Origin: Acetoanaerobium pronyense | Lineage (GTDB): Bacteria; Bacillota; Clostridia; Peptostreptococcales; Filifactoraceae | Reading direction: 5' to 3' | Assembly: GCF_017874355.1 (NCBI RefSeq) | Contig: NZ_JAGGLI010000023.1 | Location: 1-47,676 of the forward strand | Length of the DNA stretch: 47,676 bases | Part shown: positions 32,031 to 39,725 of the stretch, in pieces | Layout: the number at the start of each line of letters is the position of its first letter | How positions within the stretch are numbered: the stretch's first letter is position 1 | The notes under the pieces: generated by a model | Databases searched by the model: none | The model's input: the letters and a program-made list of their open reading frames with translations, nothing else | What the model was told of the DNA's origin: nothing | Program-made: the position numbers and the translations under genes

Positions 32031-35024
32031 ATGGCCAAGAAGTTTACTTCTAGGGATAAAGTAGTCAATAAAATGACTAAAGATGGCTTAGAAGAATTAA
32101 ATGTTACAAAAGGCACTAAAGAAAATATCAGTAATAGAATAAAAGACATATCCCTTGAACGAAAGAAGGATAAATTTGACTTAAAAACAGATAATATTAA
32201 AAAAAATGCAAAAAATAAAAGGCAAAAAAGACAGCAGAAAATTGTAAAAAATCAATCAGTAGACTCATATTCAAAAATCAACAACCCAGGCTATGAGCAA
32301 GGGAGCATAGCAGAATCTAGGGATAAAAGTATTAAGGATTCAAAAGTTAATATCAATACAATAAATAGTGCTTCATCTTCTAATAATTCCCTAAATAAAA
32401 CTACTAGCAAATCCTCTAGCTCTAAATCAAATAAAGCTAATATAGAGGACTTTTCATATAAAACTATCAGTTCTTTATCTAAAAAAAGCTCTATTAAATA
32501 CTCTGATAAAAAGGATTATATAAATATTGAATCTGATTCAAAGTCAAATAAGACTAAATTTAGAGGAAGTAGAAATGCTGATGAATTAAGATTTTCAAAT
32601 AGGAAGAATCAAACTAATGAATCCAGATTTAAGCTAAAAACTGAACATAGCAAAAGTGAAAATTCCTCAAGGCTAAGTAATAAGGCAATAAGTAACAAAT
32701 ATAGAAATAGCAATAAAAGTACTGATGATTTAGTCTATAAAAATACTAAATCTCAGGGAAAAGAATCCAGATTTAAGCTAAAAAGTGTTTCTGATAAAAA
32801 GAAGATTCATAATAAAACTGTTAGACTATCCACCTCTTCTATTAGAAGTTTAGAGCATATTCAAAGTAAAGTATCTTTAAAGCATAATAGGCTTAAATCT
32901 AGACAAAGAGATGCCTTAAGGGATAAATTTGAAGATACATTAGATTCTGATGATAATTCTCTTCAATCTGACACTTTTAAAACTGTTAGTAGCTCTAATA
33001 AAAAGCTTCAAAAAGGTATAAGGTATATAGATAATAAAAAAATAAGTAAAGAAAATATCAAGTACAAGGAAGAAATCGAAAGACATAAAAAATTAAAACA
33101 AAACTCTAAGCTAAAGTTCGAAGAACAAAATAATGCAAAAAAGCCTGTGAAATTTCTTATTGGAGCAGGAAGTCATACTGCTAAATTTTCTAAGGATTCT
33201 CTAGCAGATTCAGTTGAAAGAGAAGAAAACCTTCAAGCTGATACTTCTAAATTTCTTAGAGAAGGAACTAGCATAATTTCTTCAAAGATTAACTCTATAA
33301 GAAAGTTTAGTAATTTTGCTAAAAAAGGAAAAACTCAAAAAGATATAAACAAGAGGAAAAGTGCTTTAAATCAGAAAAATAAAGAACTTATACAGCATGA
33401 TAAGAAAAGAAATTTAACTAAACTATCCACTGAAGAAAAGAAAAAAATCCAAAAGAATATGTATAAAAAACAGTACTTTAAAGCATTTAAAAGTAATGAA
33501 ATGCAAAAGACATCAGAGACTATACAAATAAATCAAAACAGATTTATTGCAATGATTAAATCTTCTAAAGCAGCAATGGTAAGAGTAGTCACTGCCCTCT
33601 CATCTTTATTAAGCTTGCCATTTGTAATTTCATTACTTCTTGCTTTTATCTTTGTGATCTTAATTTCTATAACTTCATTAGGCGGAGCCGTTATTGCATC
33701 TATAATATATCAATCATCAGATGTTGAAATAACAAAAACTAACGGATATTTTTCAGAGCTTGAAGTGGACCTTGCAATTGATGTATTAGATACTGAAATA
33801 AACCACCCTGGATATGATGAATATGAATATAGCTTAGATAATATTGGACATGACCCCCACATGATAGCATCATATCTATCAGTTAAATTTTCTGATGGCT
33901 TTAAATTAGAAGACAGTAAAGTAAAATCAGAAATTGAAGATTTATTTAAAAGAATGTATACACTTGAAAGAAAGTCAAAAACAGAAACCAGAGGTTCTGG
34001 GGAAGATACTTATACTGTTACAATTTTAAGAACCACATTAAAAACAAAACCCCTTGAAGATGTAATAGATTCAAAATTTGGACTTCTTGGAATCAAAGAG
34101 AAAATTTCATATAAGATGCTTTATGAATCTAAAGGAAGCTTTACATTTATGAAAAATCCAGTTGTAGATGATTGGAAATTGGATGTTATAAAGAAGTTTG
34201 GATATAGCTTAGACCCAGATACAGGGCAAAAGACTTTCTACCCAGCTATGGATATCCAACCTATGGATAGCAAAGTTTTTGCACTTGTAGATGGTATAGT
34301 TCATTACGGAAGTGATGGTTTTGGAGAGTACCTTGAAATTAGAACCTTTGCTGGAAATAGAGTTAGATATTCTAATGTTTCAAATTTTCTATTCGAAGAA
34401 GGAGAAAGAGTATTAGCAGGAGAAGAAATTTCATCTATTTCAGAACCTTCTTTAGATAGCAATATAGTCTCTTTTTTAAGACTTCAATTAATTGACCAAT
34501 TTGATAACTTCCTAGATCCATACTTCTATCTACCATCATATACAGATACCTTGTCTGATGCTTATATATTCGATTTTTCACAAAACAACAATTATAATAG
34601 TAATCCTAATTTCAACTTCCCAGAGGTTGAATTTGAAAACTATGATGATTGGGTAAAAGCACTTTTAGAAGAAGCGCAAAAGCATCTTGGTAAAAGGTAC
34701 GTATTCGGTTCTAATGGACCTAATACATTTGATTGCTCCAGCTTTGTTACTTGGACATTTACCCATTCAGGTGTTAAAAATATGCCTAGAACAACAGCTC
34801 AAGGTATATATAACTCAACCCAAAGGATATCAAAAGAAGAACTAAGACCTGGCGATATAGTTTTCTTTACTGGAACATATAACGCTGGAAGACCAGTCAC
34901 CCATGTTGGAATATATGTAGGTAATAAAACTATGATTCATGCTGGAGATCCTGTCCAGTATGCTAATCTGAATTCAAATTATTGGCAAAAGCATTACTAT
35001 GGAGCTGGAAGGGTATTCCCTTGA
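32031..35024 (+). CDS. Giant membrane-anchored NlpC/P60 cell-wall hydrolase of the conjugation system
   Basis: 997 residues. Residues 1-510 are Ser/Lys/Asn-rich, repetitive and probably cytoplasmic and disordered, including two copies of ESRFKLK. A strong membrane segment spans about 517-557 (SLLSLPFVISLLLAFIFVIL, then ISITSLGGAVIASIIY). Outside, residues about 735-803 resemble an M23 (LytM) domain that has lost its metal ligands (TFYPAMDIQPMD), and residues about 874-997 are an NlpC/P60 domain with catalytic Cys at NTFDCSSFVTW (about 901) and VTHVGIYVG. It would open peptidoglycan for the channel, the VirB1-like role. The N-terminal half is far longer than in most homologues I know. Confidence 0.85.
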   Translation: MAKKFTSRDKVVNKMTKDGLEELNVTKGTKENISNRIKDISLERKKDKFDLKTDNIKKNAKNKRQKRQQKIVKNQSVDSYSKINNPGYEQGSIAESRDKSIKDSKVNINTINSASSSNNSLNKTTSKSSSSKSNKANIEDFSYKTISSLSKKSSIKYSDKKDYINIESDSKSNKTKFRGSRNADELRFSNRKNQTNESRFKLKTEHSKSENSSRLSNKAISNKYRNSNKSTDDLVYKNTKSQGKESRFKLKSVSDKKKIHNKTVRLSTSSIRSLEHIQSKVSLKHNRLKSRQRDALRDKFEDTLDSDDNSLQSDTFKTVSSSNKKLQKGIRYIDNKKISKENIKYKEEIERHKKLKQNSKLKFEEQNNAKKPVKFLIGAGSHTAKFSKDSLADSVEREENLQADTSKFLREGTSIISSKINSIRKFSNFAKKGKTQKDINKRKSALNQKNKELIQHDKKRNLTKLSTEEKKKIQKNMYKKQYFKAFKSNEMQKTSETIQINQNRFIAMIKSSKAAMVRVVTALSSLLSLPFVISLLLAFIFVILISITSLGGAVIASIIYQSSDVEITKTNGYFSELEVDLAIDVLDTEINHPGYDEYEYSLDNIGHDPHMIASYLSVKFSDGFKLEDSKVKSEIEDLFKRMYTLERKSKTETRGSGEDTYTVTILRTTLKTKPLEDVIDSKFGLLGIKEKISYKMLYESKGSFTFMKNPVVDDWKLDVIKKFGYSLDPDTGQKTFYPAMDIQPMDSKVFALVDGIVHYGSDGFGEYLEIRTFAGNRVRYSNVSNFLFEEGERVLAGEEISSISEPSLDSNIVSFLRLQLIDQFDNFLDPYFYLPSYTDTLSDAYIFDFSQNNNYNSNPNFNFPEVEFENYDDWVKALLEEAQKHLGKRYVFGSNGPNTFDCSSFVTWTFTHSGVKNMPRTTAQGIYNSTQRISKEELRPGDIVFFTGTYNAGRPVTHVGIYVGNKTMIHAGDPVQYANLNSNYWQKHYYGAGRVFP

Positions 35025-35038
35025 TTTCAAAATAATAC

Positions 35039-35081
35039 AAAAGCACTCTATTGCTTATATAAGCATTATGGTGCTTTTTTT
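35039..35081 (+). terminator. Terminator after the NlpC/P60 gene
   Basis: AAAAGCAC (35039-35046) pairs with GTGCTTTT (35071-35078), followed by Ts. The palindrome TGCTTATATAAGCA forms an extra inner stem. Confidence 0.8.
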
Positions 35082-35095
35082 ATGGAGGTAAACCT

Positions 35096-35413
35096 ATGCT
35101 AAATTCTAAAAAAATAAGAGATGCAATAAAAGCTACTGAAATAAAGCTAACGAAAAGAAAAAAGTCACTTGAAAATATAAAAAGAGAAATAGAGGAATTT
35201 GAAAATGAGCTTATTAAATTAAACTCTATAATTACAGGAGAATTTCTTAATGTTATTCAAATGACCCCAAAAGATCTATTAAAAGTCTTAGAAAATAAAG
35301 AGGCAGTAACTTTAGAGGATTCCAAAATAATAATATATAACCAATTAGATCAAGAAGGGGAAAATAAAATGCTCCAAACAACTTCAATGTCACAAAGTGA
35401 TTTAGAGCAATAA
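35096..35413 (+). CDS. DUF4315-family element protein
   Basis: 105 residues, a charged coiled coil (AIKATEIKLTKRKKSLENIK, then REIEEFENELIKLNSIITGE) characteristic of DUF4315, a short protein found between the NlpC/P60 and DUF4366 genes in Tn1549-type elements. Function unknown. ATGGAGG precedes the ATG. Confidence 0.8.
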   Translation: MLNSKKIRDAIKATEIKLTKRKKSLENIKREIEEFENELIKLNSIITGEFLNVIQMTPKDLLKVLENKEAVTLEDSKIIIYNQLDQEGENKMLQTTSMSQSDLEQ

Positions 35414-35450
35414 AGAAAATCAAAAAATTAAAAGGAAAAGAGGTATATAG

Positions 35451-36353
35451 ATGAAACATAAATCACTTGTTTTTTTAACAGCTGTATTCATAGTATTTAG
35501 TTCTGGTATAGGATATGCAAAATCTGATGAAAACAAAGAAATGGACCCAATAGACAAAATAATATTAAATGCACAAGATGAACAAGTAAGTAATATTAAT
35601 TACTCTGGGGCTAGAAACTCTAGCACTGTTGGCGGAAATGTAGAAAAGCCAAATTTTACAACTGCTACTAAGCCATCTACAACTAATGGGAACATAACAG
35701 AAAATGTTGGTGAAGATGGTAAACAATTTGACACAGATATTCCACCAAAAAGACAATTCTTATCATTTCAGACATCTACAGGGAAAGAATTTCACTTAAT
35801 TATTGACTACACTAAAGATGAACAACAGGTAAGGATGCTTACAGAGGTTTCAGAATCTGATTTATTAAACTTGATTGATAAAGCTAGGAAAGAAAGTGGA
35901 GAATTCAAAGAAAATGAAGAGACAAAAGAAGAAATGAAAGCCAGATTAAAAGCTGAATTGGAAGAAGAAATTAGAAAAGAGGAGGCTGATAAATTACTTT
36001 TGGGGGAAGAAAATAATAAAAAAGGTGATCCCACTTTGTTTATTATAATTGTTTTATCGATGATTATAGGCGGCTTTGGTTACTATAAGAAAGTATATCT
36101 GAAAAATAAAAACTCAGCAGACTTAGATGAACATGAGGAAGAGGAAGAAGGTGATGAGTATACAGATGAATATGAAGAGTCTTATGAAGATGGGTACTAT
36201 GGGGAAACAGAGAGCAGTGACTATACTGAAAGGTACTCAACTTCGTCCAGTACTTCAAATGAATTAGATATTGAAAAGAAAAATGACTCAGAGCTCTATT
36301 TTGAAGAGGGTTTTGAGGAAGATTTCGAAGAAGAGTTTAATAAAGAAAGATAA
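35451..36353 (+). CDS. DUF4366-like secreted membrane protein
   Basis: 300 residues. A signal peptide (1-24, ending GIGYA-KSD) is followed by a Thr/Asn-rich linker, a central domain (QFLSFQTSTGKEFHLIIDYT, DEQQVRMLTEVSESDLLNLI), an acidic coiled coil, one membrane helix (about 195-212, FIIIVLSMIIGGFGYYK) and a very acidic cytoplasmic tail of about 80 residues. This is the pattern of DUF4366 proteins in this element family. Role in conjugation inferred from position only. AAGAGG is the ribosome site. Confidence 0.8.
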   Translation: MKHKSLVFLTAVFIVFSSGIGYAKSDENKEMDPIDKIILNAQDEQVSNINYSGARNSSTVGGNVEKPNFTTATKPSTTNGNITENVGEDGKQFDTDIPPKRQFLSFQTSTGKEFHLIIDYTKDEQQVRMLTEVSESDLLNLIDKARKESGEFKENEETKEEMKARLKAELEEEIRKEEADKLLLGEENNKKGDPTLFIIIVLSMIIGGFGYYKKVYLKNKNSADLDEHEEEEEGDEYTDEYEESYEDGYYGETESSDYTERYSTSSSTSNELDIEKKNDSELYFEEGFEEDFEEEFNKER

Positions 36354-36382
36354 ATATTCTAACTAAATAAAAAGTAATTTTT

Positions 36383-36424
36383 AAAGAGCATTATGGTGGA
36401 ACTAACACTTTAGTGCTCTTTTTA
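36383..36424 (+). terminator. Terminator after the DUF4366 gene
   Basis: AAAGAGCA (36383-36390) pairs with TGCTCTTT (36414-36421), followed by Ts. The loop side shares the string AGCATTATGGTG with the terminator after the NlpC/P60 gene. Confidence 0.75.
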
Positions 36425-36452
36425 ATTTAAAAATTAGAATATGAGCTAATGT

Positions 36453-37001
36453 TTGAGAAGGGAGGTTGCCATAGAAACTTTAATGCATATGCTTAGGGTG
36501 TCTTTTATTTCAATTTCATTTGTCAATGAAAATAAGAATGAAATTAATGTGATAAGGTTCAGACTATTTCTAGGGGCTGTGCTTCATGATATAGGGAAAT
36601 TCAAACTAAATAAAAAAGTTCTAAATGCTAAAAGAAAGTTGACAAAAGAAGAAATGATATATGTAAGAGAGCATGTACTTTTAGGTGAAGAACTACTGAA
36701 ATGTTTAAAAAAAATATCACAAATAATTAAATATCATCATGAAAATTTTGATGGTAGTGGTTACTACGGATTAAAGGATAATGCTATACCTATAGAGTCT
36801 CAACTTATAAGACTTGCAGATGTATACGATTCCCTTACACATAAAAGACCCTATAAAGATGCATTAAGTATTTCTGTAGCATTAGAAGTAATGAAAAAGG
36901 AAGAAAAAAACTTTAATCCTATTTATTTATCACTATTTATTAAACACGTTAAATCTAAATATGTTAAATCATACTTTAATAATTTAAAGAAAGGAAAATA
37001 A
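36453..37001 (+). CDS. HD-GYP domain phosphodiesterase carried by the element
   Basis: Up to 182 residues, essentially one HD-GYP domain. It shows GAVLHDIGKFKLNKKVLNAK, the REHVLLGEELL helix and IKYHHENFDGSGYYGLKDNA, with IRLADVYDSLTHKRPY. The GYP triplet reads Gly-Tyr-Tyr. Such enzymes degrade cyclic di-GMP. No sensor or receiver domain is fused. The start is uncertain: the frame opens at TTG 36453, but AAGGGAGG (36458-36465) points to a start just downstream, where only ATA (36471) or ATG 36483 is in frame. The surface-protein gene follows 2 bases after it, so they are probably coexpressed. Confidence 0.78.
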   Translation: MRREVAIETLMHMLRVSFISISFVNENKNEINVIRFRLFLGAVLHDIGKFKLNKKVLNAKRKLTKEEMIYVREHVLLGEELLKCLKKISQIIKYHHENFDGSGYYGLKDNAIPIESQLIRLADVYDSLTHKRPYKDALSISVALEVMKKEEKNFNPIYLSLFIKHVKSKYVKSYFNNLKKGK

Positions 37002-37003
37002 TT

Positions 37004-39376
37004 ATGAGTAGAAAAAATAAATTTTCAATTTTCATTGCAGTTTTAATAGTACTCCCACTAAATTTTAATTTCCCATCAATCTCCTTTGCACAAGAAATAG
37101 ATTTAGAAATAGTAGAGAATATGGAAGAAAATCTGGAAAGTACTTTAGAATCTTTGAAAGAAGGGGAAGAAGACCTTGAAAAAACATTTGAAGAGGAAGA
37201 AAAAGAAACTTTAGAATATCATGAAGAAATAATTGAAGAAGGTGATATAAAGGAACTCCAAGAGATTAAAGATGAATCTAAAGAAATTTTCAAAACACCT
37301 ACAGATATAGCTTTGGAACCTGAAATAAGTGGAGGATTATTTACACCTTTTGCCACTGAATTTGAATTTTCATCAACAGATTCCGAAGATTTCTATTTTA
37401 AAATGGGATATATACAAGTTACAGAAAGTATAAATGATGGGACTTACTTTGGATCTCTCATAAGAGAATATACAAAATTTGATTATTTACCAGGAGGTTC
37501 TTACAGATTTTACTTTACCCATCATCCAGGGCTTATTCCCACTGGATATATGTTAGGCGGTTGGGATATGCCTTTACCTATATCCCAAGCAGAACTTTAT
37601 CTAGATTTAGACTTAAAAGAAGTATCAGATGGTATTGGCCCTTCCCCTGAAATAAGGGTATTTTATGAACCAGCTATAGGAGCAGCTACTCCTGTTAGGA
37701 TGCATGATGTTTTAGAAAACCATGAAGGGACTTCTACTATAAGAGAGTATGTTGCATATCATGAGTTCTTAGGAATGGATGATTTAGTTGCTGAGATTTA
37801 TCCAGCACACTATAGAGGACTAAGGCCTATAGCTTTTAGAATTGGAAGTGGCTCTATTCAATATTTTGATAATGATTTTATACATGTTAATTTAACGTCT
37901 CTTTCAGGCTTAGGAGATTTTGATATAGAAATAATTTATGTTCCAGATGGTGGAGTTTCTGGTATTGATGATTTTTCTGCTTTGATTATAAGTGAAGTTA
38001 CAGATAAAGGTGAAGAATTATCCTTTGATATTATGTTTTTTCCACCAGAGAATCCTATAACAAATGAGCTGCTAACAGAAAAAGATGTTTATCCATCACA
38101 TAGAAAAGGGCTAAAACCTACAAGTTATAGATTTGTTGACAATCTTATGAATTACTCTGAAACATTTGAACTATTAACTGAATTTGTAACATTAGAATTA
38201 TTTAAAATGGGTGAAGATTACTCAGAAGATGATGGGGATGGTGATGAAGAGTCTTTTATTATTTTAGGCATTGAATTTGTATATGAAGAGGAAGAATCAA
38301 CAGCTTCTGAAATTAAAGTTGGCTCCTTATATATAGATGCAGAAGATCTAGACGGTAATTATAACTGGATGATTGGAGATACTCAATTAGATATTATTTA
38401 TGAATTACCAACAAGTATAAAACCTAGGCATTGGGATGGCTATAAAGTAGTGAAATATAGACTTCCTGATGGAACTGAATACGATTTTGTAGGTGATAAT
38501 ATAGAGTTGTTCCTAGAACCAGACTTAGAAGGGGGAAATGGAACAATAACTTTTATTTATGAAGAAATTCCACCAAAAGGTGAAACGGTTATAGTAGAAG
38601 TTGAAAAGATTATTGAAGTACCAGTAGAAAATATAGTTGAAATTGAAAAGATTATTGAAGTGCCTATAGAGACTATAATAGAAAAAATTATTGAAATACC
38701 TATAGAAACTATAATTGAGAAAATTACTGAAGTTCCTGTGGAAACTATAGTTGAAGTAGAAAAAATTGTTAAATCAAGAGATAAAGTAGAGAAAATCATA
38801 GAGGTTCCTATAGAAAAGATAGTTGAAAAAATCATTGAAGTACCTGTAAATGTTTCTAAATATCCTATAGATCCATTAACAAATGAGCTTATTTTTTATG
38901 ATGTTCTAAAAAGTAATTGGTACTATAACAACGTGTATACAGCTGTGATTAATGATATCACAAATGGGTTTGCAGATTTATCATATAGACCTACAGACCT
39001 TATCAAAGAGAAAGAACTTCTAGCGCTGCTGCTTAGAGCAGATGGATTTGTTGTTAATGAGTTTGTAGATGATTGGACTAAACCTTATTATGAAAAGCTA
39101 AAAAAAGATTCTTTCTTTGGAAAGGATAAGGTTTTAACTCGTGAAGAAGCAGCTTATTTTATTGCAAATTATTTTGGATTATCCACTTCAAATGATTTGG
39201 TTGAAATTCCAGATATCAATCAAATAAATCCTGAGTATAGAGAATCCATTAAAGCTTTATATGAACATAACATTATAAGGGGAGTATCTGAATCTGGGAT
39301 ATTTAATCCAAAAAGCAAATTAAATAAAGCAGAAGCATCTTCAATCATTAGCAACATTATTAAAAATAGACATTAA
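37004..39376 (+). CDS. Secreted repeat surface protein with C-terminal SLH-like domains
   Basis: 790 residues with a signal peptide (about 1-29, ending ISFAQE) and a Glu-rich coiled coil (30-90). Then come about four degenerate beta-rich modules, each with a P..(Y/H)RGL(K/R)PT-like block (for example YPAHYRGLRPIAFRI and YPSHRKGLKPTSYRF), and a run of seven 12-residue EKIIEVP(I/V)ETI repeats (about 530-615). The C-terminus has SLH-like modules (about 625-790) that would anchor it non-covalently to cell-wall polymer. An adhesin or mating-surface role is inference. It is cotranscribed with the HD-GYP gene. Confidence 0.75.
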   Translation: MSRKNKFSIFIAVLIVLPLNFNFPSISFAQEIDLEIVENMEENLESTLESLKEGEEDLEKTFEEEEKETLEYHEEIIEEGDIKELQEIKDESKEIFKTPTDIALEPEISGGLFTPFATEFEFSSTDSEDFYFKMGYIQVTESINDGTYFGSLIREYTKFDYLPGGSYRFYFTHHPGLIPTGYMLGGWDMPLPISQAELYLDLDLKEVSDGIGPSPEIRVFYEPAIGAATPVRMHDVLENHEGTSTIREYVAYHEFLGMDDLVAEIYPAHYRGLRPIAFRIGSGSIQYFDNDFIHVNLTSLSGLGDFDIEIIYVPDGGVSGIDDFSALIISEVTDKGEELSFDIMFFPPENPITNELLTEKDVYPSHRKGLKPTSYRFVDNLMNYSETFELLTEFVTLELFKMGEDYSEDDGDGDEESFIILGIEFVYEEEESTASEIKVGSLYIDAEDLDGNYNWMIGDTQLDIIYELPTSIKPRHWDGYKVVKYRLPDGTEYDFVGDNIELFLEPDLEGGNGTITFIYEEIPPKGETVIVEVEKIIEVPVENIVEIEKIIEVPIETIIEKIIEIPIETIIEKITEVPVETIVEVEKIVKSRDKVEKIIEVPIEKIVEKIIEVPVNVSKYPIDPLTNELIFYDVLKSNWYYNNVYTAVINDITNGFADLSYRPTDLIKEKELLALLLRADGFVVNEFVDDWTKPYYEKLKKDSFFGKDKVLTREEAAYFIANYFGLSTSNDLVEIPDINQINPEYRESIKALYEHNIIRGVSESGIFNPKSKLNKAEASSIISNIIKNRH
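38590..38857 (+). repeat. 36-base-period coding repeats (EKIIEVPIETI)
   Basis: About seven imperfect copies encoding 12-residue units such as EKIIEVPIETII, with a variant unit containing KSRDK in the middle. The DNA copies have diverged at synonymous sites, so the protein repeat is conserved more than the DNA. Confidence 0.8.
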
Positions 39377-39569
39377 AATTAAAATTTTGTTTTTAAAGAT
39401 GAAAGTTTTAAAATTATGACATCTTAAGTTTATAACGTTAAACTATTAAAACATTATATATCGTATTGTTTTAAGTTTTTTTATATAAAGAAAAAGCAAA
39501 AATATCATTTGATGAAGTTCAAATTTTCATAATTAAAGATATATATTAATTTGAGAGGAGAATTTAAGA

Positions 39570-39725
39570 ATGAATAACAAGCTATTTGAACTCTTTGGTG
39601 TGAAAAATCATATGGAATTAATGAAATATATCAAAGAAAATCCAGATAATGAAAAAGTTAAAGAAGTTAAAGAGATACTTGAAATGTTTGATGTAAACCT
39701 TGAAGAAGGTGATGAAAATGAGTAA
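39570..39725 (+). CDS. Small 51-residue protein, companion of the RadC-like gene
   Basis: MNNKLFELFGVKNHMELMKY and so on, 51 codons, with GAGAGGAG (39552-39559) about 10 bases upstream. The first residues (LFELFGVKNHMELMKYI) resemble the N-terminus of the following protein (LYNAFGCENKEQLYNKI), suggesting a duplicated small domain. It overlaps the RadC-like start by 8 bases, so translation is coupled. Function unknown. Confidence 0.65.
   Translation: MNNKLFELFGVKNHMELMKYIKENPDNEKVKEVKEILEMFDVNLEEGDENE

Noticed and set aside
38557-38835. Minus-strand Ser/Ile-rich repeat frame
   Set aside because: It is the complement of the EKIIEVP coding repeats and has no ribosome site.
38590-38857. Possible CRISPR or tandem DNA repeat array
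   Set aside because: The units are contiguous in-frame protein repeats without spacers, and DNA copies differ at synonymous sites.
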